Source: Tretioscincus oriximinensis (lineage: Eukaryota > Chordata > Lepidosauria > Squamata > Gymnophthalmidae). From it: a DNA stretch of 64,000 bases. The stretch is taken from the NCBI GenBank assembly GCA_022410635.1, contig JAJVDF010000238.1:1064773-1128772 (forward strand), given 5' to 3'. Each line of letters begins with the position of its first letter. Positions within the stretch are counted from its first letter, which is position 1. The notes beneath the pieces are model-generated. The model was not told the origin of the DNA. It made no database searches and was given only the letters and a program-made list of their open reading frames with translations. Made by a program: the position numbers and the translations under genes. Shown here piece by piece: positions 12,857-25,007 of the stretch.

Positions 12857-12935
12857 TACTGCTCAAAACAATTAAGGGAACACTTTAACATATCAGTGTA
12901 TGTTAAAAATGTTCCCTTAATTGTTTTGAGCAGTA
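12857..12935. mobile_element. Tc1/mariner-like MITE, near-perfect palindrome
   Basis: TACTGCTCAAAACAATTAAGGGAACA is mirrored at the other end by its reverse complement, with only about 25 bases between the arms. TA sits at both edges, the target duplication used by Tc1/mariner elements. The sequence ACTGCTCAAAA...TTAAGGGAACA is, from memory, that of the ends of Tc1-like elements found in fish, lampreys and some tetrapods. A deleted relative lies at 24177-24228. Confidence 0.8.
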
Positions 12936-13145
12936 TATTTCAATTAGCTTTATCTCTTTTTGCAAAGCAAATTGAAATTATGTATAACTGTAATTAGACA
13001 AATAACAATCATCTCTTTTTTGTCTATCCATTCTTACTGAGCTTCTATTACAATTGCAAAACTTTGTTTTTTCAAATTGTTAATCTCTTCTCCACCTCTC
13101 ATTTTAATTGGAAGGAAGCAATTGGAAGATAAAGCAACAAAAGCT

Positions 13146-13238
13146 ATTTATGTCACCCTATGGTAGGCCGCCCTGAGACCTTCGGGTATAGGGCGGGATA
13201 CAACTACAAATAAATAAATAAATAAATAAATAAATAAA
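13146..13238 (+). repeat. Retroposon 3' tail with (AAAT)n
   Basis: CCTATGGTAGGCCGCCCTGAGACCTTCGGGTATAGGGCGGGATACAA followed by (AAATA)n. This is the clearest copy of the tail module in the window. The AT-rich tail marks the 3' end of a retroposed SINE or LINE; the body is missing or unrecognised. Confidence 0.7.
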
Positions 13239-13366
13239 ATTGCAGAAGCTCAAATCTGCAATGGAATAATTGTGAATCTTTATCTCTTTTACTGACTTTC
13301 CAAGTTTCTTATGTATTTTAATGCATTTTTCCTAACAATGAGCTAGGTGGACTTACCTCAGTTGTA

Positions 13367-13465
13367 GGGCCTAGTCACACATGTGATTTTAAGCCATCTT
13401 TAGTCCTAAAGAATTAAATTAGGAGGGATTTTTTTCTGATTTCTGGTTCAAAAACAGCCTAGTAG
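13367..13465. mobile_element. Partial MITE related to 14837-14980
   Basis: GGGCCTAGTCACACATGTGATTTTAA resembles the left end of the intact element at 14837 (GGGTCTGATCACACATGTGC). The interior TTTTTTTCTGATTT is also shared. The right inverted repeat is not found. Confidence 0.5.
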
Positions 13466-14836
13466 AGGTAGCATCCACACAGAGTGACATTAAATCCACA
13501 TGAACGCCCAGAAGACATCTGTTGACAGGTTTCAATGTGGATTAGAGATGGGATCTTATCTCCCAACTACTTNTGATTTGCTTTTCTTTTACGTTTGTAG
13601 ATGCAATAACAGTAAATTTGTTTAGAGCTCGGAAAGGAACTCTCCTTTCTGAACTCATTTCAATTCATTCTCCAAAGCCTGGCTCAGTGTTGGCAAAATG
13701 TGGCAGTGAAATCTCCACGGCCTGCAATGCATACAAAACGCTCTTGGGACCATGACAAAATCTGTAACAGCAGAACCCACTTCAAAGCCTGTTATATTGA
13801 AAGTTGATTAAAATCAATAGTTGTGAAGTCTCAGTGGTGTCAGGTGCTGTTTGATCTTCAAAGCTACAAAAACAAGTGTGGGCTTTGAGCTATTCTATTA
13901 TTTCACAGCAAAGAGATCAAAGTTCAGTGTCTATCAGGAACACCACATGCAATTTGGATTGGTCAGTCATCACTGGGCCTCTACTGGTATGCAATGATGA
14001 ATGAACAAACATGACAGCAGGCAAAATAAAATAGTTGTCTTTTCCAAAGCTTCAAATGTTGTCCTTGTAATTATCCTTTTGCCGAGAATCGATCAACAAA
14101 AACTNGATTCTGTATGAAAACTGTTTAAACTCATTAAACAAACAAATGTTTGACTACACAAACAATTCATCTTTCTACAGTTATTCCAGTTTTCCTGTGC
14201 CTGCTTTTTTTAACTGCATTATGAATGATAAATTTCCCATTTCATTTTGTTCTACTTTGTCCAGAGTTCCTCAAGCTCTGGAAAAGGACAAGTGGCCCCC
14301 ACTGCTTTTGTTGTTCTGCCTTGCTGAAACCTGCAAATGATATATTTTGAAAATCTTCAGATTATATATCTGGGACATTGGGCCTTCCCTACTCTGCTTA
14401 CTTTTATTCCACAACTGCAAGCCTACAGGGGGAAAGGCATCTGTTTACCATTCTTCTCTGCTCTGGTATCACTCATCATAAGCACTTTATTACTTTATTT
14501 ACACTGATGCAAACTGCCTTATCACTCAAATGCATTTCATTGCTTGTGGTGACACCATCTTTATACAATTGCAATTCCATAGAGAAAAAACCCTTGACAC
14601 CAAGCTTCTTTGTTTTGAGAAATGCTATACCTACAAAATATTCAAATTTTATCTGTCTTTAGTAAAGTCTTGCAGCTCTTTGAAGAATACTGCAAAAGTT
14701 ATTAGGCCAAAAATAACTCTAGGGAAGAAGGCACCAATAAACAAAAGAAAGAAGACAAATGTCCTCAAATTCTGCATTCATAAATGGTTAAGTACCATTT
14801 AGATAATAGACTTCAAAAAGAATTTATCAATCAACC

Positions 14837-14980
14837 TTGGGTCTGATCACACATGTGCTTTTAAATGATCTTCAGTTATGAAGAACTAGACGGAAAACCA
14901 TAAAAAATGTGTTTTTTTCTGATTTAATACAGTTCATTAAGACTAAAAATGGTTTAAAACGCATGTGTGATCAGACCCAA
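14837..14980. mobile_element. MITE with 19-bp perfect terminal inverted repeats
   Basis: TTGGGTCTGATCACACATG at the left end is exactly the reverse complement of the right end. The 144-bp element is non-coding. A short AACCT occurs at both borders but is too short and offset to call a duplication with confidence. Confidence 0.8.
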
Positions 14981-16766
14981 AACCTATGGAATGCTGCTGC
15001 TGTTCACAGACATTCAATTTTTTCTGACTCTTTTTCCAGCCATACCTCACTAAATTCCTCTATCCTCCACTGCGTCCGTGACATTCTATGGAATAGGGAT
15101 CAATATGCCCACAAACTGATATACAACAGTCATTTTGACAGGGAAAATGAGCACATGCTTGGCCAGGCTGAGGAAAGGAGAAGAGGAAGACAAACTAAAT
15201 GAAAGAATTCTAGAACTTCATCCATAGTTTGTATAGTAAGAAGCCCCACAACAAAACTGCAACAATAAAGGCTATTTTCTTAATCAGGCCATGAGACCAG
15301 AGGAGTTTTTCCTCATCAAGGGACTTCAAGATGGGCCCTTGAGCAGATGTCGCTGGGCAAACCTATGCACCAGCTTAACGGCCTATGATGAATTTCTCAA
15401 AAGTATCAAATGAAGACACTTAGCTCATCTCTTCTTGTGTGCAAGAGACAATAGGCTTGCTGTGTTCTTTTCCTTGGAAAAGTATCCATTTATCAGCTTG
15501 TAGTTAGGCAACAAATTCCTTGGGTATGCTGGAACGATGCATGTATAAAAAGTGACTTTAATAAAACAAAGCACTGCTCTGAAGATATAGCTGGGTGACT
15601 TCTTTCCTACACAATAAGTTAGATGCCTAGGCTGAAAATAATCAGGGCTACAACGGGCCAGAGCTTTTTTAGNTCCTTTGGCAATTTTCACACATGCAAC
15701 ATGGCACACATAGGGACTCATTTCTGAAACAGAGTGCTTACCTCAGTCAGGACGTGGATAATCTGCATGAGTTTCACTTCTTTGGTGGTACCAGGGCAGG
15801 AAACAAATGTTCCCCTGTGCAAAAATTTCTCTGGGTCTATGATATAAAACACTAGAAATGATCATATAAGTGGCAGCATTTTCAGTTATTTATATCATAA
15901 CCTCATCCTGGTTGTGTCAGTGCTAATCTCTCTCTCATGAACTGTGGAGACTTTGAGCTCTTTACTGCTGCCAACTAGTGCCTTGGGGTGAGTGGAGAAA
16001 CTTAATTATTGTTTAAATTTAGGAGGGAAAATACTGAAAGGTGGTTGGTTGTTAACTAGGATAAGAAGAGTATAAAAGTAGCATTCTTGCCAAGTGCCAA
16101 CTTTGGTTTGAACTTCACCTTTATAAAGTGATTTTTGTCACTTTATCGCCTAAAATGATAAAAATCACTTTAGGTGACATATAATAAAAAGCAACTNATT
16201 CTGAAAAGCAATGCCCATGAACTGTCTTTAGGTCTTCATTTGCTTTGATACTCAGCAGCGAAATTTGCTTTATTTTTGCAATTAATTTCTCTTCATGCAC
16301 AAGTACTTTTTAAAAAATGTCACTAAGAATAAAACCCCTAACTACATCCATTTCATTTTTGTCATTATACAATATCATTGCTTCATCAAATAACCAGAAG
16401 CATTCAATATTCTAGGTGCCAGATGCAACTTGATTTCATTAATAAGACTAAGTGTGTGTGTGGAGGGGGAGAGTGTCTAACAAAAATACAAGAGCTTTAT
16501 AGAATATATATCAGAATATATTTGCCTAGATAATTACAGCATGGCAGAATTTATTGTGNCTTAAAATAAGAAGTGTTTTGCCATTATGAAGTTCAAGGNT
16601 GTTCCTGATTGGACCTTATAATCCAGAGAGGTCAGAATGCTCAAGCCTGACCCTGCTCTTACTGTTCAGGCCCCACCCCTAGAAAAGCACCCAATAGAGA
16701 AGCCCCCCATCCACCAATGGTGCTCCACCACCCACCCACTGCAGCCCCCCCTGTGCTCCACCACTA
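14981..16766. other. Intergenic, one local hairpin
   Basis: No gene or family-level repeat supported. A hairpin-forming stretch around 16120-16178 repeats AAAGTGATTTTTGTCAC and its complement. Confidence 0.4.
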
Positions 16767-16964
16767 GGCTGACCAGATGGCCCCTTTTGGGGGGGGGAGG
16801 TTGAAAACCCGTTCTTGGGGTGCCTCCCGGATTTTTCTGAGGAAAAAAAAATCTTTTTTTTNNAAAAAAATCTTTTTTTGAAAGAAATTTCCTCAGAAAA
16901 AACTGAGAGGCACCCCAAAACCAGATTTTCAANCCCCCCCCCAAAAGGGGTCATCTGGTCAGCC
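16767..16964. mobile_element. Palindromic MITE, family B, copy 2
   Basis: Starts GGCTGACCAGATGGCCCCTTTT and ends AAAAGGGGTCATCTGGTCAGCC, with TA directly outside both ends. The arms pair over most of their length around a centre of T/A runs containing two Ns. This is the best-preserved copy for defining the borders. Confidence 0.85.
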
Positions 16965-17129
16965 TATCCACCACCCACCCACTGCTCTGTTGGGCCCAAA
17001 GCACCCAACAGAGCTCACCTCCTCTCTCAAGAAGCAACCTGTGGCGTGATTTCTGCTATCACTCCCTGACACACACATTTGAAAGCTATAGAAGCCAGGC
17101 TCCCTCCTCCTTGAATTCTGTAGCTTTCA

Positions 17130-17335
17130 AAAGCCACAGAAGGACAAAAAGGAGGAGAAAGAAGAAGAAGAAGGGGAAAAGATAGAGGAAGAAATAGAGG
17201 GAGAGGGAGGGATGCAGGCAAGAGAGATGAGGGAGTGGTTTAGGTATGGATGGGAGAAAGAGGGAGAAAGTGTGATGAGAGGAAGGGAGAGAACAGTAGA
17301 AAGACAGAGAGTGTGAGGTGAGGTTTCTTGGGGTG
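17130..17335. repeat. Purine-rich (GA/AAG) low-complexity tract
   Basis: About 200 bases of almost only G and A, including AAGAAGAAGAAG and repeated GGGAGAG blocks. The long frames read through it are low-complexity artefacts. Confidence 0.8.
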
Positions 17336-19396
17336 GTGGGGTGGTAGGACTGCTAGAGCACACTGTATTAAACAAAGTCAGTGGGCATAATCTTCTAATT
17401 TGCTATAAGTGACTAAAATGTCTAAAATGCTTACTTTCCACTTACATTAGGCAGCAGTGTGGCAAGTTCACAAAAAGACATAAAATGTTTTTTGGCCTTT
17501 GTATATTAGTCTAATCAGAAAAGGCTGTTCTTTATAACTGTGTACAGCATGAATGTAACCTCTAGAAGCCATATTAGATATTACATTCTATAGGTGCATT
17601 CAGATGGCTGTTTTTTGTAGTACTATTTCTTTACTTAACTGTATAAAGTACTTACACCATCACTGATGGTCATCCACAAACATGACGAAATCAGCTTCCC
17701 ATCAATTCACCTACATTTCCCAGGAATCTTGGTATCCATGGAAAGAAAGATATAATAGAACATAATGTATGAAAAGCAGTATACGAGTCACATATTCCTA
17801 AATTGGGGTATACTTTCGAAGAATTCTTTAAACGTCTTGTCTTCTAGAAGTTCTTTGTATATGATGGATAAATATCTAAGTAGTCTTCATTTCATAATAA
17901 TTAACTGTTACAACTCTCCATTCTGATATTGCTGTCAAAATGTTATTTATTAGCATGTTACTAGATATGGTGGCCATTAGCTNTTTTGTCCTGATGAGCC
18001 AACCAATGTTTCATTGGGGCCTTAGTAACTTCTGGCAGCATTTCCAGAACATAATTCAATGAGACATTCATATCTATAAACAGTGAAGAGGAATTTCCTG
18101 CGAATCACAGCAATTATTCAATCACTTATCTTCTCTTATTTAAAAAGCAATGTCTTCCACTGAAAACATTGCTAGTATCCACACATCTTACAAAGTTACA
18201 ATATTTATCTTAATTTTATTTAAGTACCATGTTATTCAATTTTATACAGCAAACACAACACAGAATATACACCAATACATTACAAACTGATTAGTCAGCT
18301 GTGTATTGGAAAAGGCTATAAAACCACTTTAATCAATTACTTGAATCTGGAAAGCCTTATATTTTGTAACCAATTCATTTTTTGATATGCAAATTAAACT
18401 TTCCAACTTGAATGTGTGTTCTACACATTTATTCTTGCATTACGAAGTACATTTTTTCACTATGATCTTGCTGAGAATATATCATAACACTTATCTAGTC
18501 ATCTGCAAAGAATATGGGAATAAAATTCAGAAAAATAAGTAGAATCTGATTATATGGGTGCTAAAAATAAATAGTAATGTTGCCTTGTTTGCATGAATAC
18601 TACAACAAATGTGAAATCTCTTGGAACAGTAACAATTAATTCCTCTCTTAGATTCCATTTAGAGAATAAAAGCATAAAAGAAGCCCTCCTGGACTTGCAC
18701 CCTGTCTCTACCNAGTGATCCACCAGTTGCTCTTGGGCATTTCAAGCACAAAACAAAGGCAAAATCTCCATCTGATCTTAATTTCCTACAAATGAATGAT
18801 AGAGGTATAATCTGTCTGTCAGCATAAGATTGTAGAGATGTGCCTCTTTCATTCCTTGGACAGGAAATCAGATCAGAATTTTGCAAGCTCAGACGTGTTT
18901 GTATGTTGTGAAAGGAAAAGTGTTAAGAGAAGAGAGATCTGTTTACCTTAACTGCACTCATCTCACACTATAAAAATAACTTTTCTATAGAAACAAGTTT
19001 TAGCTGTGTTAAAACTGTTCCTTGTTCAAGTATTTCCTTCCTTTCTCTTTAAAAAGCAAAACATGAGTCCCAGTTTCGAGAAGTGGGAAGCTGTTTAAAA
19101 GTCCAGAGAAGGCCTAATTGATGCAATTGGTTGCCTCGGTGGGGCATTCTTTTTTGTTTTAAGGTAAGGAGGGATGAAGCACTGGGCAGCGGCCGAAGGA
19201 CTCACTGGGCTCGGTGCCACCTTTGTGAAGTAGTGGCCGACATTTCTCCCNCAAGACCAAGGAGGGGGAGAGCCCCCCATTGGTCAAGACAGATGGCAAT
19301 GCCACCAATGGCCTGGCTGNCTGGGTTCCCATTCATTGTACATCATGAGAACCCATGTACACCTCCCGATTAGGATGCATGATAGTTGGAAGTTCA
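17336..19396. other. Intergenic, no supported feature
   Basis: AT-rich, with no recognisable exon, RNA gene or repeat family. A short GC-richer patch (19130-19325) carries no clear signal. Confidence 0.4.
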
Positions 19397-19494
19397 ACAA
19401 TAAAGCACTGTGGGAACTGATTTATTTCAGAATATCCATGGTTTATTGTGGAATATCCAATTATAGTGGAATAAATAAGTTATGTGGGGCTGTC
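19397..19494. mobile_element. Family A palindromic MITE, partial
   Basis: Contains CAATAAAGCACTGTGGG, GGTTTATTGTGGAATATCCA and TATAGTGGAATAAATAAG, ending TGTGGGGCTG. This matches the right arm and part of the centre of the element at 1293-1437; the left arm is lost. Confidence 0.65.
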
Positions 19495-22400
19495 ACTGTA
19501 GTCAATTTCTGGTTGATTGTATGGACCCTAATATGCAGTTTTCCTGGAAGAGATAAAGAGGTGGTTTGCTGTTCCTGCATCAAGGGGAGAGCTGGGGATG
19601 AGACCAGTAATCCTGTTTACTGTTTGCATTTTCCCCCCACTAAACTACAGCACTCCCCTATTGAAAGTTACACAATATCAAAAAGGTACTTAGAAAAAGC
19701 TAGTATTTTACTTGTGGCCAAACCAGATAGGCAACTATGTGTCTCTATAGTTAACAGGAAAGAACATTTTCCACAGGGACAAGGCTCAAACATGACAATT
19801 TAAAGCAGCTTGCCAGCTCTCAACTTCCTGGTGGTGAATTCTATCTTCTGCAAGATCCCAAAATTGACTGTTCTACACTGAGCCTTGATCTACAGTCTAC
19901 TGTTGAATGGGTACCCATTATAATCTACAATAAAACATNGGAGCAGACCACTATTCCGAGTATTTCTCAGAATAAGGAAGAGTGCAGAAATGACCTGTTA
20001 GTGTTGACAATGCTTGATGGTGGAAATATTGAAAACCTTTCCCCCGCCCCTTCCATATGTGTCCTAGGTGAACCCAATTGTTAAGTGCCCCCTTTTTTGG
20101 ATGTCTCCTTCCGTAATCACCGCTAGAGCACCCTTTTGCCATGCCTTCCAGTACCCTGAACTCGAGACCTGACCCTCTCTGAAATTGTCCACACTGACCC
20201 CATTTCTCTACACCCATCCATCAGGTGCTCTACCCTTTCACAATTCCCAATCACAGGAAACCACCAGGAATCTGTGTGATCTAAAGGCCCAGGCTAAACA
20301 CAAACACCAAAGAAGTTTAAGTCAGCCAATTAGCAAGAATTGAGGAAGTTTATTCAAAATCTCATATCTCCTCCACCTTCCATCCTATCCTCCCAGAATT
20401 CCCTGAGTATAAGCCCAGAACTCCCATATCTCAGAGCCCTGAGTCTGACCCCAATTCAACCCTCCAAAGTCAAGATACATGCCACAGAGGCTATGATCCC
20501 TAGCCATACCTCTCCTCTGCCTTTGTCGTATGTAACCTCCCTTCCCCAGGCCATGTCTCATCCAGCCACCAGACTCGCATGGAGCGCAGTGAGGAGAAAG
20601 GAAACAATCCGCACTCACCAATCACATCCTGCCAAGCAATAAGGTTATTGTCAGGGAGAGCCTCCATTGACTAGTGAAAAAGTGATTTCTATTATGCTCA
20701 CAAGCTTAGACCCGCATGATCACACCTACCTTCCCAAGATTACTGTTCTCCTCTTTCTCCAAGAGTCAGAGGTCTGGGAATTGGCCGATCTTCCCTTCCA
20801 CTCTGTTATATGCTAGACTCAATAGGATCCAGACTCCATGTGGGCAATTGACAATTCACACTCTTAATCACTTAGCTACATTGTAAACGTTTATGGAGTT
20901 CCTCTATAGTAATATTACTTCTGCTTGAATGAATTCCTATTAACAAACAGACGAATGCATTTCTATGGAGGAACCAAAAGGGAGCAATGCAAGTCTGCTG
21001 CAGTGTTCCTTTGTATCAAACTGATGGAACTCAGTCCCAGCAAGTCAAGAGAGGCCTGCCACATACTCTGTGACTTGAATTATCATGAATTCTTACTTCA
21101 GCCATAACTTTGCATCCCAAGCATCTAGGACGGACCCAGTGTCTATCTTCTTAGAATAAACTCTTCCAAGCCCCATTCTTTCTCCTTGTACTGCCCTAAG
21201 TACTGCCAAGATGGAGTTGGATCTTCTTCTCCAAGCTTTCCTTTCATTGTTCCAGAAGCCCGCNAAATCCCCAACAATGGATTTCTTCATCCCAGGTTTT
21301 CAAATTCCCAGCCAAATCGTCTCTTCCTCTTAAACAAAAGACTATGACAAGATTCTAAATGATGAGGCGGGACACAATGTATACCAGAGTAATCACGTTT
21401 CACTGACTGTGTAAATAAGAGTGGGTCCTTTGTTGGGACCAGATCCAACCAGTTCTTCTACCTGAGACAGATAACGAAAGTGGACTTTGATTAATCATTG
21501 ACTTTCTCAGACATCTGCAACTACCTGTCATGTAACATCTGCATCTGCCTGTCATGTAACGTGCCCTGACCTGCCTTGGGGTCAGCCCCCTTCNCACCTG
21601 GACCCACCTTGGGGAGCTAGGACACCTCCATGTTGCACACCCCTTTCTCTTCCCCTCTCCCAGAACCTTTTTAAGTCCTTGCACACTGGAGCAAAATCTT
21701 TATTAAGGGTTTTTCTTTGCTATCTTGGGCAAAATTAATTGTATTGGCATTGGTAAGTTACCTGGAGTTGAGCCGAACACTCAACNAATTCTTCTGATCA
21801 ATTGAACCATGTCTGTGACCTGTTCCAGACCTTATCACTAGGTATTCTTGAGTGCTGGGGCAATTCTGTGTTTGAGGCTATTCTTGAGTTTTGATTTGCC
21901 CTTTAATCCAGAGCCAAACTCTTAGTTTTGATTTACACTTTGATCAGGAAAACTGGATGTTTAAAAAAACACATCTTTCATATTGAACTTCTGCCTACTG
22001 CCTAGTTTTAGACATAGAATGGACATTTATTCTTCAGTTGCCTTATCCACATTAATTTAGTGGTAACTGCCACTCATTATGCCCATAAATATGTGGACAA
22101 AAAGTTGGTAAGGTGCAGTGATACTGATGTTAGAGCAAAGTGGTCTCAATTCAGAATTCCAAACTTAGAGAGATAAGGAAAGGAGCATTAGAGTTGCAAA
22201 CATATCTGAAATGCGATTTATATGGTGACACCATATAAATGTTTGAGTAACTCGTAAGCATATTCCACTACATTTTGTTGCAGCTCTTCATAATTAATTC
22301 TCAACCTCCATAAAGTAATTCTACCGATCAGAACCAACTACATAAAATATCTGGACTTTATCATTTACTTTAAAAAAAATTACAATGAAAAAAAAAGTTA

Positions 22401-22744
22401 AAGCAAACTAGGGGGNAAAACTCATTTCCAGCAAAGGAATAAATGAACATGTGTAGTTCATTTTTCTTGTGGTGTGATGACAGCTAATAGGAGATTGGAA
22501 TGAAGAAGTAGCAAAGAGGAAAGGCACAGAGCTATTTGTTTTCCTCTTGTGTCCCACAGTGTACTTCACAGAAAGCTTAAGAGTCAGAAACCTACAGTTT
22601 CTGAGTATGATAGACCTATCTGTTTTCATTATTATCCTGCTTTAACACAACAGTTCCTAGGATGATGTATAATACATTTCAAAAAAAGTATCCAAAGAAA
22701 ACAATTATGGTCCTCTGTGCCTTATTTCAGATTATATTTTGGAA
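19495..22744. other. Intergenic, unresolved
   Basis: No gene supported. A short imperfect duplication around TGCCTGTCATGTAACGTG lies near 21520-21560. The segment 20300-21850 has a composition that might suggest an old LTR element, but no paired LTRs, primer site or protein motif could be found. Confidence 0.35.
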
Positions 22745-22828
22745 CAGGGACCTATTCACACACATGCTGTTGTAGACAACAGCAAACCCTGGATGGCAGT
22801 CGCCATAGTCTGCACCAGTATAGGGATT
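22745..22828. repeat. Dispersed ~100-bp repeat, family C, degraded copy
   Basis: Shares the ATTCACACACATGC...GCCATAGTCTGCACCAGTAT order with copies at 24285, 25008, 28025, 49990 and 50925. It directly abuts the palindromic element at 22829. Confidence 0.45.
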
Positions 22829-23030
22829 CCAGCAAAGGAGCTAGCAGCACTTTGAGACTAACTTGAGAAAAGTGGTTGGCATAAGCTTTCGTGGTTGGCA
22901 AGATGCATCTGAAGAAGTAGACCTGTCTACGAAAGCTTATGCCAACCACTTTTCTCAAGTTAGTCTCAAAGTGCTGCTANCNCCTTTGCTGGACTTTCGG
23001 CTAGACTAACACGGCTATTTCTCTGAAATT
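22829..23030 (+). mobile_element. Palindromic retroelement, family P, copy 1
   Basis: The left arm TCCAGCAAAGGAGCTAGCAG...GGCATAAGCTTTCG is the reverse complement of the right arm (CGAAAGCTTATGCC...CCTTTGCTGGA). After the right arm a unique end follows, CTAGACTAACACGGCTATTTCTCTGAAA. The same layout occurs at 40246-40490 and 56867-57060, where 12-13 bp flanking duplications show insertion by a retrotransposition-like route. Here the flanks share only CAGTATA, so the duplication is not clear. The right arm carries an intact hammerhead-like core (22909-22934). Confidence 0.75.
22909..22934 (+). ncRNA. Hammerhead-like core motif (candidate)
   Basis: CTGAAGA (22909-22915), one extra A, a perfect 6-bp stem GTAGAC/GTCTAC with a 2-base loop, then GAAA (22931-22934). 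This is the order CUGANGA - stem II - GAAA of hammerhead ribozymes. The extra A before stem II departs from the canonical core, and the third core strand (UH between stems I and III) was not located, so self-cleavage is not established. Confidence 0.4.
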
Positions 23031-23504
23031 GACAGTATATAGCAGACTTATATTTGAGATAATTTAAAATAAGGCAGAAAGAACTTATTTCAGAAGTTCC
23101 ATCTCTTTGCTACATGTTGTATCCATAATTCTGTCAGCTCTTGATATGCAGGATTCTACATGCATACTCTGTCAGACATTTTGTTGATGGTTGTCAAGAG
23201 GAGGTATAATAGTCCCGCCTACAAAACACTATTGGATTTTTTTGGGAGGGTCAAAATCAGATTCTTAGTTTTACCGCTCACCCTCGCAGTTTCTCTCAAA
23301 GCTGTCCACTTGACTGCTTTCTTGCAATAACTGTATAGTTGGTTTTCCCAGTGAACCAATAAGCCAGATAATTAGTGCTAAACAATGTGATGAGGCAAAT
23401 TTGACTTGTAAGTGGATTATTGACGCTGTCTGGACACAGCCACAGTGTTTCCATAGATGTAAGATCTGAGTAGGATTACAGAAATACCAGTGGAATAGGA
23501 ATAA

Positions 23505-23655
23505 CTATATAGTTCAGTTGTAGAGCAACTGTCTGGAAAGCAGAAACATGCAGGTTCAGTCGCCAGCTTTGATGACGACAAAGAAAATGCCAAGCCACTG
23601 TGCATCTGCCCATAAAGCTGTATGACTCTGTCAGTGTAAATACTAGGAATGAAGT
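23505..23655 (+). mobile_element. tRNA-derived SINE, degraded
   Basis: TAGTTCAGTTGTAGAGCA resembles a pol III A box, and CAGGTTCAGTCGCC, about 35 bases on, resembles a B box. Together they look like the tRNA-related head of a SINE (from memory, squamate copies read 'TAGCTCAGTGGTAGAGCA...GGTTCAATCCC'). No intact tRNA clover-leaf is expected from the mutated stems. Confidence 0.6.
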
Positions 23656-24176
23656 CCAACTTAGTAGAATAAAAAAGCAAGCCAAACACTGGAGATTAGA
23701 AACTTTGGCAGTGGAAAGGAACTGGATAAAAAATATATAATCATTGATTATATCAAAGCAAAAACAAAGTAATATTTTGGCATTTAGCAGAGGTTTTTTT
23801 TCTCTGCAAATGCAAATATCAGCTTCAGAGAACTTTAAAAAATGCAAGTCCATGGCAGCATCTGCTGTTAACCTTACCTAACCCTGTTGTTCTTTCAAGA
23901 TGAACTGAAATTTCAAANATTTTAAAATGAAATATAAACGTGGCTCAAAAGTTTCATTTAGAAAATTCACACCATTCTACCTTAGCCCTAAGAGGAATGC
24001 CTTTCCCTGGGGAAAAAGTGGATCAAACTCATTCTTCAAATGTATGACCAGGACCTTGTTGGTGTATTTGTTANAACTTGAGTTAGAAGATATAATATGA
24101 GTACACTTTTGTGTATTTAAAAATCTGCTGTGACTCAGCAAAAACAAGAAATAGTACTCCCAATCTAGACTATGTA

Positions 24177-24228
24177 TACTGCTCAAAACAATTAAGGGAA
24201 CATTTTAACATCTATGTTTTGTGCAGTA
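24177..24228. mobile_element. Tc1/mariner-like MITE, internally deleted
   Basis: The left half TACTGCTCAAAACAATTAAGGGAACATTTTAACAT is nearly identical to 12857-12890. The right half is shortened to ...TTTTGTGCAGTA. TA lies at both edges. Confidence 0.75.
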
Positions 24229-24284
24229 TATCTACTGATGGATTTGCAGGGTAATCTTATTCTAGGCTGTATCGCAAGATAGGG

Positions 24285-24385
24285 CTTGATCATCCACATG
24301 TCAGTATGCAAGATGGCTGGCTGCATTCAGGGCCTGCCATAGTCTACAGTAGCATGGGAGATAACAGGTATCTCCCTGTTTAATT
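24285..24385. repeat. Dispersed ~100-bp repeat, family C
   Basis: TCCACATGTCAGTATGCAAG, then GCATTCAGGGCCTGCCATAGTCTACAGTAGCATG. The CCTGCCATAGTCTACA core is shared with the copies at 25008, 28025, 49990 and 50925. Confidence 0.55.
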
Positions 24386-25007
24386 CAGGTATAATTCAGA
24401 ATATAGTTTAGTGTGAAACNATCTTATATGCATACAAACTAATTAGAGCTTTAAAAAAAAGGAGGGAAATGCTTTGTGGTAACTTGCAACCTGATCACAA
24501 AGGCTGAGCCACACTTCACTGCAGGACTTACACTAAATAGAGATTAACACCAGCTGACAAAAACAGCTGAGTAACATGTGCTATAAATTAGGCCTCCACT
24601 GCAGGGAAATTTCTGGGTCTTAAACCTTTGTTTTAATGGTTTGTTTTAATGAGCAAATGAAAGTATGTAAAAATCAATTATTTCAACCCAACAAAAATCT
24701 ATCATCATTATAATATATTGGTCCTTTTCTTATAAAATTCAAGGATGATTTCTAATGTAATATCAATTTCAAACTAGCAAAAGCTCAAACAAACGAAAAG
24801 CAAAAGAGGAAGACAGTAAGAGAAACGTAGTTTTTAAAGTATTCGGAGTTGAGATACGAAAGTGCTTTGGGAGAATATGCTTATGAAATCATCATCATTA
24901 ACCATTAATAATACAGATCCTTGGCCTGGATTTTTCTGGTAACCTTAAATACAGTAGGAGAACAGGAAAAGTGGTATCTTTCTTCTTCTTCCTTGAGGCT
25001 TATTCTG

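Noticed and set aside
17027..17375. Ser/Pro/Leu-rich frames on the minus strand
   Set aside because: Low-complexity translation of the purine-rich tract.
20300..21850. Possible endogenous LTR element
   Set aside because: Only composition and an isolated 'TTTATT' context suggest it; no protein motif or paired LTR seen.
23505..23580. Candidate tRNA gene (A-box and B-box-like sequences)
   Set aside because: Acceptor and anticodon stems do not form; it reads as a degraded SINE head.
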